Source: Candidatus Enterosoma merdigallinarum (GTDB taxonomy: Bacteria > Bacillota_I > Bacilli_A > RFN20 > CAG-288). From it: DNA of 64,000 bases. Both the position numbers and the translations under genes were made by a program. Location: the NCBI GenBank assembly GCA_018714385.1, contig DVNL01000014.1, forward strand, positions 89,959-153,958, given 5' to 3'. How positions within the stretch are numbered: the first letter of the stretch is position 1; each line of letters begins with the position of its first letter. The notes under the pieces were generated by a model. It saw only the letters and a list, made by a program, of their open reading frames with translations. It was not told the origin of the DNA and did no database searches. Positions 44,248 through 52,198 of the stretch are shown piece by piece.

Positions 44248-44268
44248 AAAAAGGCCTCCGAAGAGGCC
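44248..44268 (-). terminator. Terminator after jag that contains the ribosome site of the next gene
   Basis: Minus-strand hairpin GGCCTC-TTCG-GAGGCC (44268-44253) followed at once by TTTTT and then the ATG at 44247. The GGAGG in the right arm is the only ribosome site for the DUF898-like gene. Confidence 0.75.
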
Positions 44269-44275
44269 GAGGGAA

Positions 44276-44887
44276 CTAATTTTCTGGTCCGGTATATTGA
44301 ATGGTGATATGTCTCTTGTGACCGGTGCCGAGAGACTGTGTCTTGATGTTGGGATAGTCGCTGAGCGCCTGGTGGATGATTCGCCTTTCGTCGGATGTCA
44401 TCGGGTCCATGATGGCTGTGATATGCGTCCGACAGACTTCATCGGCATAGCGTCTGGCGATTGCGACGAATTTGTCATACTTGCTTTCCTTGTAGCCGTC
44501 GCAATTGAGAAGGATGCGGTAATGGCCACCAAAGCGATTGAAGCAGGCGGATCGCGTCAGCTCATTGATGCTGCGGAGGGTGTCGCCGTTTCTTCCGATG
44601 ACGTTTTTGTTGCGGTTGCAAACGATGTTGAGCTTGATGACGCCGTCATCATACTTGGCTTCGGTCATGCCTTCCAAACCAAGGGCCTTCAGACAACGCC
44701 GGATGTAGTCATCGGCAAAGACGATGACATCGGTGACGGTATAGATGCCGATGGTGACGGTCGAGTTGAAGAGGGACTTCTTGACCGAGATGACCTGATA
44801 GTTGAGACGCTTCGGATCCTCGATTCCGAGTTCCTTGCAAGCTCTCTTGACGGCCTCTTCTTCAGTCTTTCCTTCGAACTTGTTCAT
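44276..44887 (-). CDS. jag: RNA-binding protein Jag/KhpB (EloR)
   Basis: A 203-residue protein with the Jag_N domain (1-50, ending VKKSLFNST), a KH domain with the GxxG-type loop VIGRNGDTLRSI near 97 and an R3H domain (ITAIMDPMTSDERRIIHQAL, in part) near 160. In Gram-positive bacteria it binds RNA and helps control cell elongation. It follows yidC by 3 nt in the canonical rpmH-rnpA-yidC-jag order. Confidence 0.95.
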   Translation of the reverse strand: MNKFEGKTEEEAVKRACKELGIEDPKRLNYQVISVKKSLFNSTVTIGIYTVTDVIVFADDYIRRCLKALGLEGMTEAKYDDGVIKLNIVCNRNKNVIGRNGDTLRSINELTRSACFNRFGGHYRILLNCDGYKESKYDKFVAIARRYADEVCRTHITAIMDPMTSDERRIIHQALSDYPNIKTQSLGTGHKRHITIQYTGPEN

Positions 44888-44890
44888 ATC

Positions 44891-46453
44891 TCACCTCCAA
44901 AGTGGTTTGTCTGACTTGCTCTTTTTGTCCTTCTTGTCCGCCTTCTTTCCTCCGGGCTGGTGATGGGCGCTTCTGCGGATGGCGGCAAGAGTAGTTCCAT
45001 CGCCTGTTTCGCGAGCAAGCTTGTGTCTTGCACGCGTCTGGAGGGCTTCCGTCAACAAGGCCTGAAGGATAGAAATCAGAGAGCCGAGAATCCAGTAAAT
45101 ACCCATGGCGGCAGGCAGGGAGAAGCCCATGATGAGAATGAAGACCATCATGACGATGGAGAAAGTCTTCATCGTCTTGTTGGGATTCATGCCTTGGCTT
45201 CCGGCAGTCGGAAGGGTTTGGTTTCCGAAGTTTTTTGTCCTCCAGGAAGTGAAAAGAAGGGAAGTGGAGGAGGACAGGATGTTGGCGATGGCCATGAAGA
45301 GGAAGATCATGATGCCGGTGATGGCTCCAGGGGTTCCGGCGAAGTTGGTGAAGCACTGGGAAACCGTCGTTGTCAGTGCCAAGCCCATGAAGGAACCGCT
45401 GGCCAAGGCGGCACTTCCTTGCAGGGCGGACCAAACGCAGATAAAGATCGGGAATTGGACGATGAGAAGAAGCAAAGGCAGGAAGGGGTGCACCTTCGCC
45501 TTGCGCATCAGCGTCGCTTGCTCCATCGCAAGGGCTTGTTTTTGTTCCTTGTCTGTCGCGGCGTTGGGGTATTTGGCCTGGAGAGCATTCAACATCGGCT
45601 GAATTTTTTGCTGCTTTGCCTGAGTCTTGCTTTGCAAGAAGGTGGAGAGGACGGTGATGATACGGGCAATCAGCGTGACGACGAGAATCGCCAAGAATTG
45701 GGCGGCTCCCGTTTTGCCAAGGCCGTTGGAAATGATGTGAATGAGATAGGCAAAAGGATAGACGAGGAGACCTTCCAGGAAACCATAGTCCCGGAACGCT
45801 TCTCCCCAGCTTTTACCGGAGACGTAGATTGTTGCGCCGTTCTGTTCGAAAACGCCATCGCTAGGTGAAATACAAGCGGTGGTTCCGGCGATCAGGGATT
45901 GGGCTTGAGACTGGAAAACAGAAACGAAAGACTGACTGGGGGCAAGAGCAACCCCAATGGCAGGGTCATCGAGAGCCTCTTGGTACCAATTGTTATAATT
46001 CGTCCAAAGAGGGGCGACGGCCAGTCTGCCGTCTTCTGTCGTTTCAAGACCGGCATAGACGGCGACATGCAAGGCGATCTCTTCCGCCTGGTTTGTTTCC
46101 CATTCGCCGAGCGTGCCGTCGACCCAAAGGGTGGCGTTCTCCTCGACGAAAGCATCGGCCTTGGCGTCCATGAATGCATTGAAGGCCTTTGTGGGAAGAC
46201 TGAAGCCGTTGGCAAGAAGCGTGTTGTAAAGGGTCTCTCGGTTGGTGTTCTGCTTTTCCGTGTTGTCCGTGGCTGTCGGGTCGGAGACATCAACGCCGCT
46301 GGAATAGATGTTGCCGAGGTTGGCATACATCTGATTGGCCTGATCCTGATTCGAACAGAAGGAAGCGGTACAGCTGGACATGAAGAAAACAGCGACGAAA
46401 GTAGAAAAGACTGCCGCCAACCGTTTCAACCATCTGTGCGTGTGAGTTCTCAT
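44891..46453 (-). CDS. yidC: Membrane protein insertase YidC (lipoprotein), enlarged ectodomain
   Basis: Inserts proteins into the membrane with or without SecYEG. The signal VFFMSSC gives a lipobox with the modified cysteine at about 28, as in Gram-positive YidC. The core insertase has about five helices from residue 220 on, including QFLAILVVTLIARIITVLS, a cytoplasmic loop with TQAKQQKIQPMLNALQAKYPN (in part) and PAAMGIYWILGSLISILQAL. Between lipobox and first core helix lies about 185 residues of extracytoplasmic sequence, so the total of 520 is about twice the usual 255-290. The start overlaps the rnpA stop by 4 nt. Confidence 0.95.
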   Translation of the reverse strand: MRTHTHRWLKRLAAVFSTFVAVFFMSSCTASFCSNQDQANQMYANLGNIYSSGVDVSDPTATDNTEKQNTNRETLYNTLLANGFSLPTKAFNAFMDAKADAFVEENATLWVDGTLGEWETNQAEEIALHVAVYAGLETTEDGRLAVAPLWTNYNNWYQEALDDPAIGVALAPSQSFVSVFQSQAQSLIAGTTACISPSDGVFEQNGATIYVSGKSWGEAFRDYGFLEGLLVYPFAYLIHIISNGLGKTGAAQFLAILVVTLIARIITVLSTFLQSKTQAKQQKIQPMLNALQAKYPNAATDKEQKQALAMEQATLMRKAKVHPFLPLLLLIVQFPIFICVWSALQGSAALASGSFMGLALTTTVSQCFTNFAGTPGAITGIMIFLFMAIANILSSSTSLLFTSWRTKNFGNQTLPTAGSQGMNPNKTMKTFSIVMMVFILIMGFSLPAAMGIYWILGSLISILQALLTEALQTRARHKLARETGDGTTLAAIRRSAHHQPGGKKADKKDKKSKSDKPLWR

Positions 46454-46800
46454 TTCTTTTCCCCTTTTGAGGATTCCCTCAGACTTCGAAAGGCTTTCTC
46501 GAACGTCTGGAGATTTTCGTGAAAGCTGTGCTCCAGGTATCCCTTTCGGATGATGATGACGATGTCATAGGGATCGGCGAGGATGCCCGTCTCGTTGATT
46601 TGAGCTCGGACCTGTCTTCTCACTCTTGCCCGGACGACAGCGTTCCCCAACTTCGTAGAAGTCGAAATCCCGATTCTGGCATGGCCTTCGTCGTTTTTGG
46701 CGAAGAAGATGGAAGCCACATCGTTTCGAAGAGCAACCTTTCTTCCGTCCAATACCTTTTTGAAGTCCTCCGATTTCCTCAACCGGTAGAGCCTTACCAT
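46450..46800 (-). CDS. rnpA: Ribonuclease P protein component
   Basis: Protein subunit of RNase P, which trims the 5' end of tRNAs. The 116-residue protein starts MVRLYRLRKSEDFKKVL, with the basic helix GNAVVRARVRRQVR near 62. The family RNR motif reads RAR here. The frame is open upstream through rpmH, but the ATG at 46800 matches the family N-terminus and lies 11 nt after the rpmH stop. Confidence 0.93.
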   Translation of the reverse strand: MVRLYRLRKSEDFKKVLDGRKVALRNDVASIFFAKNDEGHARIGISTSTKLGNAVVRARVRRQVRAQINETGILADPYDIVIIIRKGYLEHSFHENLQTFEKAFRSLRESSKGEKK

Positions 46801-46811
46801 CGGTTCTGATT

Positions 46812-46949
46812 TTAGGCCTGGGTAAGGCGGGCTCTTCCCTTGGCTCTTCTTCTGTTGAGGACCTTTCTTCCTCCTTTGGTGGCCATTCTGGCTCTGAAGC
46901 CGCAGGTGTGGGCTCTCTTGATTTTGCTGGGCTGATAAGTACGCTTCAT
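46812..46949 (-). CDS. rpmH: 50S ribosomal protein L34
   Basis: A 45-residue very basic protein: [20 protein letters not shown], then [24 protein letters not shown] in pieces, the full L34 pattern. A GGAGG ribosome site is at 46961-46965, 11 nt before the ATG. It is the first gene of rpmH-rnpA-yidC-jag, with a good promoter upstream. Confidence 0.97.
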   Translation of the reverse strand: MKRTYQPSKIKRAHTCGFRARMATKGGRKVLNRRRAKGRARLTQA

Positions 46950-47003
46950 AAAGATGAAATCCTCCGTTGTTTACCAATGCGCACAAAAAACGCATGTAGG
47001 GAT

Positions 47004-47032
47004 ATTATAGTGACCGCCCCCGTGCAAATCAA
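47004..47032 (-). promoter_or_regulatory. Promoter of the rpmH operon
   Basis: Minus strand: -35 TTGATT (47027-47032), 17-nt spacer, -10 TATAAT (47004-47009), about 55 nt before the rpmH ATG. The remaining gap to 47362 is AT-rich without a visible gene. It holds a plus-strand TATAAT (47336-47341) ahead of the membrane-protein gene. Confidence 0.7.
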
Positions 47033-47362
47033 CCTAAGAATACATGTGAATATTTATATAAATATTATGCATATTTTAGGTGTTTTTTCGAAGCCAAAAA
47101 GAAGGGAAACGTCACTCAAGGAGACAGAGGCGAGTGGAGCGGTTTTGATCAACTTAAAACCCCAAGAAAGAAAGAAAGGTTGGAAAAGCGGAAGAAATAA
47201 TGAAAAAACAATCATATGAGACAAAAACAGACACAAAAACGGAATGATAGGGCTTTCTTGAACGGCTACAAGTCGCCAAGAAAAACAGAACGAAGAAAAC
47301 TTTAGCGTTTATTACGAAAAAGAACGAAAAAATACTATAATAAATAATCGAGGTTATTCGAA

Positions 47363-48238
47363 ATGAAAGATATCGACGATGGAACTATCAATCAATACAA
47401 ATGGCTAAAGATTGCCCAAGCGTTGATTTTGATCGTCCTCGGCCTCATTTTTGTCTTGACCGCCTGGTTGTCCGAGGATGGCGTGAACAATGCCCTCAGC
47501 TATTGTCTCGGCGTCGTCTTTGCCGCCTACGGGACAGTCAATATCGTCGCAGGCTATCTTCTTCATCGAACTGCTTTGAATTCGCCGGTCTTCATCGGCC
47601 TTTTGGCCATTGCCTTTTCGGTCATTTTCTTTTATAAATCGGAGCTTCTGGCGCAGATTCTTTCGCCCTTCCTGATTACCCTTCTGATCGGCGTGAGCAT
47701 TCTTCTCATCGTCAATGGCGTCGACAAGATTCTCTCTTCCAACAAGACCAAAAAGAAAATCGCATTGGAGAAGGCAAAGGAGGACGGGAAGGATTTCGAA
47801 TTGATAAAGAGGCTCGGGAACAGCGTCCATCAAGATGTGAAGAGCGCTGTCATCGCCTTCGTCGTGGCTGCGTTGGTCATTGCCATGAGCGTCGTCTACC
47901 TTTACTTCTATCTGACTCAGAAGGCCCAGGTCGAGAAATATCTCGTAATTGCTGTCGGTATCGCGACTTTTATCCTCGGCATCGCCTCTATGGTTTCCGT
48001 CCTTCGAAAAATCCGGAGCACGAAGGATTTCCTGATGGAAGAAAAGATGAAAGAGCAGACTCCGACCTACAACGATTCCGATGAGGTGCGCAACACCGAT
48101 GTCAGGATCATCGATATCTCCGAGCTCAAGAGCAAAAGAACCCGAAGAAGAAAGGCCCTCCCCAAGCCGAAGGCAGAGGAAGAAGGCGAAAAAGAGGAGC
48201 AGTCTGCCGTTTCCGGAGATGGACTCGACGGAGACTGA
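47363..48238 (+). CDS. HdeD/DUF308-like polytopic membrane protein
   Basis: A 291-residue membrane protein with about six to eight hydrophobic helices in paired order (about 16-38, 45-67, 73-92, 97-118, 160-182, 195-215). The helix pattern (short helices in tandem, ISP or NGVDKIL turns) recalls HdeD/DUF308. The C-terminal 75 residues are a charged cytoplasmic tail with SKRTRRRKALPKPK. A GAGG ribosome site precedes the ATG. The function is unknown. It is followed by a small HTH gene with a 1-nt overlap. Confidence 0.6.
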   Translation: MKDIDDGTINQYKWLKIAQALILIVLGLIFVLTAWLSEDGVNNALSYCLGVVFAAYGTVNIVAGYLLHRTALNSPVFIGLLAIAFSVIFFYKSELLAQILSPFLITLLIGVSILLIVNGVDKILSSNKTKKKIALEKAKEDGKDFELIKRLGNSVHQDVKSAVIAFVVAALVIAMSVVYLYFYLTQKAQVEKYLVIAVGIATFILGIASMVSVLRKIRSTKDFLMEEKMKEQTPTYNDSDEVRNTDVRIIDISELKSKRTRRRKALPKPKAEEEGEKEEQSAVSGDGLDGD

Positions 48239-48441
48239 TGACTTTTTCCAAGATAGTTCAAGCTGTCATGAGGGAATATCAACTCACGCCTCACGACCTT
48301 CATCATCGTTTTGCCCTTCCCGAAGAAACGGTTCAAGGGTGGATTGAGGGGACGGCTGTTCCGGAGAGGAAGACATTGGAGGACTTCTCGGCGATGTTTG
48401 CCATCCCGATCGATGTTCTTGAGAAAAGTCTTCCGAGGTAA
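48238..48441 (+). CDS. Small XRE-like helix-turn-helix protein
   Basis: A 67-residue protein whose pattern (VMREYQLTPHDLHHRFALPEETVQGWIEG in pieces, then ERKTLEDFSAMFAIPIDVL) is that of a single Cro/CI-type DNA-binding domain. It lies between the DUF308-like gene (1-nt overlap) and the kinase gene (3-nt gap), so it could regulate that small operon. Confidence 0.7.
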   Translation: MTFSKIVQAVMREYQLTPHDLHHRFALPEETVQGWIEGTAVPERKTLEDFSAMFAIPIDVLEKSLPR

Positions 48442-48444
48442 AAC

Positions 48445-49302
48445 ATGAAACAGAAGAGGATATTGACGATTCAAGACTATAGTTGTCTGGGAAGATGTTC
48501 CTTGACGGTCGCCCTGCCGGTCATTTCGGCGTGCGGTATCGAGTGCGTCGGCATTCCGACGGCTGTTCTTTCCAACCATACCGCCGGCTTTGCCAGCTGG
48601 ACTTATGCCGATCTGACAGAATATCTTCTCCCGACCGTCGACCACTGGCAGGATTATAACCATGAGTTCGATGCCATATATACGGGGTATCTCGGAACCG
48701 ATCAGATTTCCATCGTCCTTGAAATCATCCACCGCCTTGCCAAAGAGGGGACAACGGTTCTCGTCGACCCGGCTTTTGCCGATTCTGGCAAGCTCTATCC
48801 CGGGTTTGACCACCGTCATGTCGAAATGATGAAACGGCTTGTCGGGGAAAGCGACATCGTCGTTCCGAATCTCACAGAGGCATGCTTTCTTCTCGGCAAG
48901 GACCCGGAGGGGCATTACGGAAGAAAGGATTTCGAAGGTTTCCTCATCGGATTGACGGATTTGGGGCCGGAAGAGGCTGTCCTCTCCGGGCTTTCCTTTG
49001 ATAACGACGAGGTCGGGTGCCTGATGTACAGCAAGAAGACAGGACGTTTTTCTAGCTATATGACGGAGAGCTATCGCGGGGCCTATCATGGGACGGGCGA
49101 TCTTTTTGCCTCCTCCCTCGTTGCTGCCAAGGTCGCGGGATTCTCTTTGGAAGAAGCTGTGTGCATCGCCCACGACTTTGTCCATCTTTCTATCGGGAAG
49201 ACGCTTGAGGACAAAGAACCGGATCTCTATTACGGTGTCGAGTTCGAAAAGGCTTTGCCCGCCCTTGTTCATGCCGTTGCGTCAAAGGGGACGAAAGAAT
49301 AG
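48445..49302 (+). CDS. pdxK: Pyridoxal/pyridoxamine kinase
   Basis: A 285-residue PfkB-type (ribokinase-fold) kinase of vitamin B6 salvage. It has ILTIQDYSCLGRCSLTVALP near 5, PTAVLSNHTAGF near 38, YTGYLGTDQI near 77, DPAFAD near 112 and the catalytic YHGTGDLFASSLV near 215. Motifs fit PdxK/PdxY rather than ThiD. It ends in a terminator. Confidence 0.88.
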   Translation: MKQKRILTIQDYSCLGRCSLTVALPVISACGIECVGIPTAVLSNHTAGFASWTYADLTEYLLPTVDHWQDYNHEFDAIYTGYLGTDQISIVLEIIHRLAKEGTTVLVDPAFADSGKLYPGFDHRHVEMMKRLVGESDIVVPNLTEACFLLGKDPEGHYGRKDFEGFLIGLTDLGPEEAVLSGLSFDNDEVGCLMYSKKTGRFSSYMTESYRGAYHGTGDLFASSLVAAKVAGFSLEEAVCIAHDFVHLSIGKTLEDKEPDLYYGVEFEKALPALVHAVASKGTKE

Positions 49303-49356
49303 ATCCGTTTACCTTCGAATTCGTTCGAGCAGATTTGAATGTCGGGAAAGTCGTGA

Positions 49357-49379
49357 GGAAGGATCCGTCCTTCCTTTTT
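49357..49379 (+). terminator. Terminator after the pyridoxal kinase gene
   Basis: Stem GGAAGGA (49357-49363) / TCCTTCC (49368-49374) with a 4-nt loop, then TTTTT. Confidence 0.8.
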
Positions 49380-49406
49380 CGATGATGTCAAGGCAGAAAG
49401 AGCATC

Positions 49407-49432
49407 AAAAAAGCCCAACCTTTCGGTCGGGC
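49407..49432 (-). terminator. Terminator after the Bax-inhibitor-1 gene
   Basis: Stem GCCCGACC / GGTTGGGC around GAAA on the minus strand (49432-49413), then TTTTTT. It lies 10 nt after the gene's stop. Confidence 0.85.
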
Positions 49433-49441
49433 CGTATTTGA

Positions 49442-50203
49442 TCAGCTGTCGCGTCTTCCGAAGAGCAGAAGGACGTAATAGATGATGCGGATGAAAATGT
49501 TGATGAAGTCGACATAGAGAGTGAAGGCCGAATAGATGGTCATGCTGTAGGAATCCTCGAATTGTTTGGATTCCACCAGTTTTCGGACCTGATTCATGTC
49601 GACGGCCGTGCAGATGAGGATGAAGGCAAGGATGACGAAGTCGATGATCCAATACAAAGGTTCCGACTGCAAGAAGATATTCACGAGAGAGAGGATCAAC
49701 GCGCCGATCAAGAATGTCGAAATGAAGGGAATGAGGCCGGACAAACTCTTTTTTGTCAGCGCACCGATGCCGCCCATAAGAAGGAAGCAACCTGCTGTGA
49801 TGAAGAAGGAGATGGAAATGATGTTGAATGCTTGTGCGCTATTGATTGCCAACACCTGCATGAAAATCGTGGAGAGGATGATGCCGATGGCGATGGCGTA
49901 GACGAAATAGGCGATCGTGATGCCGACCTTTTTGTTCGTCATCGCTTTCATGCCGATGATGATGGCACAGGGGAGAATGGCGATGGCACCGATGACGTAG
50001 AGAACGATGTAGGCGACGGACAGGCTTCCTGCGTCCCCTCCCGTGATGGCAAGGAGAAGATCGGGCAGAGAAAGAGAGACGATGGCGGTCACGAGGAGAC
50101 CGAGTCCCATCCACAGCAGGACTTTCGTCATCGAGAACGTCGCTTTTATGGGGCTGGCCTTAACCTCTTTGGTTTCGACATGATCTGGGGTATAGGTTTC
50201 CAT
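49442..50203 (-). CDS. Bax inhibitor-1 (YccA/YetJ) family membrane protein
   Basis: A 253-residue seven-helix membrane protein of the TMBIM family; bacterial members act as pH-sensitive calcium leak channels. A short hydrophilic N-terminus is followed by helices starting near 32. The family's late charged helix IICTAVDMNQVRKLVES (in part, near 200) and the final YVDFINIFIRIIYYVLLLFGRR are present. AGGAGG lies 7 nt before the ATG at 50203. Confidence 0.9.
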   Translation of the reverse strand: METYTPDHVETKEVKASPIKATFSMTKVLLWMGLGLLVTAIVSLSLPDLLLAITGGDAGSLSVAYIVLYVIGAIAILPCAIIIGMKAMTNKKVGITIAYFVYAIAIGIILSTIFMQVLAINSAQAFNIISISFFITAGCFLLMGGIGALTKKSLSGLIPFISTFLIGALILSLVNIFLQSEPLYWIIDFVILAFILICTAVDMNQVRKLVESKQFEDSYSMTIYSAFTLYVDFINIFIRIIYYVLLLFGRRDS

Positions 50204-50386
50204 TTGTATTCCTCCTTTCAAGGAACGACAAGATTAGTATAATCGAAAAACACAGGAAATAAAGTTGTGTGCCTCAAAATATGACACACTATGAGATAAA
50301 AAGGACTTAAAAGCCCTTTCACACCAAATGCTGTCGCTCTTCATCCGTTCGTTACAATTCTTTGCAGAAACTTGGCTCTTTCTCGA

Positions 50387-50416
50387 TTGCTTTCCTTTTT
50401 CTTGCTAGATTACAAT
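50387..50416 (+). promoter_or_regulatory. Promoter placing the start site at the ATG of the DUF4145-like gene
   Basis: -35 TTGCTT (50387-50392), 18-nt spacer, -10 TACAAT (50411-50416). The -10 ends 6 nt before the ATG at 50423, so the RNA would be leaderless or nearly so. The gap 50204-50386 also has a GTGTG/CACAC hairpin near 50265-50290. Confidence 0.5.
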
Positions 50417-50422
50417 ACATTT

Positions 50423-51217
50423 ATGACGAAAACGGCAAAAGAGCTTCAAGGCAAAATCGCGGATCGTATCGGTGGTGCCGAAAGCTTTCTTTTGCGAGCC
50501 AAAAAGGAAAGGAAGGAGAACAAGAGAAACGTTCTCATTTCTTCCGCCTGCTCCAGCATGCGCGTCGCCCTGGAGATACTCATCAACGATCTTTACGAAA
50601 AAGAGAATCCCGGGGGAAAAGACAGTCACCTCTATGCCAAAATCGGCTGTCTCAAACAAAGAAGGGCCATCAACCAAGGCCAACTTTACAAAATTGATCG
50701 CATCCGTTCCATCGGAAACATATCCGTCCACGATGCCGAAAAGGAGATTTCCATCGAGGAAGCTTTCGATTGTTTGGCCGATCTCAAGGAAATCGTCCAG
50801 TGCTTCCTCCCACAGGAAGGACATCTGCTCATTCGAAAGCATTTTGGGCTTTACGGCTTCTATGCGTTTCTTCTTTTTGTCTTTCTTTTGGGTGTTCCGG
50901 CAGCCATCTGGTATTTTGAGGCCTATTCCTTCTCCATTTTTGTCGCTGCGATGGCTGTTTTGGGTGTCCTCTATCTTTCTCTTTTCTTTTTGTCTCCCTC
51001 AAAGCGCGGCCTCGTCCGATATCGGCATCCCAAGATTCAAACATTGATTCTGCCTTTTGTGATGACGGCTTTAGGCGTGGCTTCTTATTTCGTTTTCGAC
51101 TTCTATTTGGAATTCTCTCTTTATTTGACGATTGCACTTTCGGTGGCCGTCGGATTCCTGCCTTGCTTTTTTGTTCTTCTCGCCTGTCAAAGGACAAGCC
51201 GGCAGAGGATCGGCTGA
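50423..51217 (+). CDS. DUF4145-like domain fused to a membrane domain
   Basis: A 264-residue protein. Residues 1-125 are helical with the DUF4145 pattern (SSMRVALEILINDLY, then AKIGCLKQR, IDRIRSIGNISVHDAEKEIS). DUF4145 modules are often found in restriction or defence proteins, but alone or with membrane helices the role is unknown. Residues 140-255 hold four hydrophobic helices. The open frame upstream of 50423 would include the promoter, so the ATG at 50423 is chosen. No ribosome site is present. Confidence 0.65.
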   Translation: MTKTAKELQGKIADRIGGAESFLLRAKKERKENKRNVLISSACSSMRVALEILINDLYEKENPGGKDSHLYAKIGCLKQRRAINQGQLYKIDRIRSIGNISVHDAEKEISIEEAFDCLADLKEIVQCFLPQEGHLLIRKHFGLYGFYAFLLFVFLLGVPAAIWYFEAYSFSIFVAAMAVLGVLYLSLFFLSPSKRGLVRYRHPKIQTLILPFVMTALGVASYFVFDFYLEFSLYLTIALSVAVGFLPCFFVLLACQRTSRQRIG

Positions 51218-51273
51218 CAAAAGGAAAGTCCGGCTTTTTCTTTTTCTCGAAACGTCAGGTCGGGCGGAAATCC

Positions 51274-51282
51274 TGCTAGAAT
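51274..51282 (+). promoter_or_regulatory. Extended -10 overlapping the first ATG of the proline iminopeptidase frame
   Basis: TGCTAGAAT (TGn plus TAGAAT 51277-51282). The start site would fall near 51289-51290, the second in-frame ATG. This supports 51290 as the real start with a leaderless mRNA. Confidence 0.5.
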
Positions 51283-51289
51283 GGTAAAT

Positions 51290-52198
51290 ATGGAAATACA
51301 GGAACGGTTCGTCGATTTTCTTTCTTACAAGACCTATTGTCGCATCGTACTTTCCGATGGCGGAAAAGTTCCTCTGCTCTTGGTTCATGGCGGACCGGGA
51401 AGCGGGCACGATTCTTTTGAATTGCTCGATGATCTCGCCTATCAAGACGAGAGAACCGTGATCATGTACGATCAACTCGGTTGCGGCCGTTCTTCCGACG
51501 AATCCATCCCGGATGAACTTCTCTGCGAAAAGACTTGGACGATGGAACTCGAGAACCTATTGAAAAATCTCGGTTTTCCGGAAGTCTATCTTCTCGGCCA
51601 TTCCTGGGGCGGAATGCTTGTGATGTCCTATCTGATCGAAAGACGGCCTTCCGGAATCCGGGGAGCCATCCTTTCGAGCACTCTTCCTTCCGCCAAGCTT
51701 TGGGAGGAAGAGGCAAAGAGGCTTGTCGGTTATCTTGGTGAGGCGGATCGGAAAGCCGTGAAGGAGGCTTTGGAATCGAAAGACTTCTCCTCCTTGGAAT
51801 TTGAAAACGCCGTTGCCCACTATTCCCGTCTTTTCATAGCCCCAGAAAAAGGGGAGGATCTTCCCGAGTGCCTGAGAAGACAAAAGCCGAAGCAGGGAAG
51901 AAAAGCCTACGAACGGAATTGGGGACCATGCGAATTTGTCCCGACGGGAGAACTGAAGGCGTTTGACTATACCCAAAGGCTTGGTGAGATAGCGTGTCCT
52001 GCCCTGGTCATAAGCGGGACGGACGACGAGTCGACGCCCTTGATCAACAAGACGATCTACGATGCTTTATCCTGCCCCAAAAGCTGGTCTCTTCTTTCTG
52101 GGGCAAGGCATATGACGTATTTCGACAGGAAAGAGGAATATATCAAGGCAGTCATGGAATTTATGAAAAGGGAGGACGACAGGCATGGACAGAGATGA
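51290..52198 (+). CDS. Proline iminopeptidase-like alpha/beta hydrolase (S33)
   Basis: A 302-residue S33 peptidase that removes N-terminal proline or a related residue. It has VHGGPGSGHDS near 31, YDQLGCGRSSDE near 60, the nucleophile GHSWGGMLVMSYL near 103, the acid in ISGTDDESTP near 240 and the histidine in SGARHMTYF near 270. ATG codons occur at 51281 and 51290; a -10 box overlaps the first. Its end overlaps the next gene by 14 nt, linking it to an ABC transporter. Confidence 0.88.
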   Translation: MEIQERFVDFLSYKTYCRIVLSDGGKVPLLLVHGGPGSGHDSFELLDDLAYQDERTVIMYDQLGCGRSSDESIPDELLCEKTWTMELENLLKNLGFPEVYLLGHSWGGMLVMSYLIERRPSGIRGAILSSTLPSAKLWEEEAKRLVGYLGEADRKAVKEALESKDFSSLEFENAVAHYSRLFIAPEKGEDLPECLRRQKPKQGRKAYERNWGPCEFVPTGELKAFDYTQRLGEIACPALVISGTDDESTPLINKTIYDALSCPKSWSLLSGARHMTYFDRKEEYIKAVMEFMKREDDRHGQR

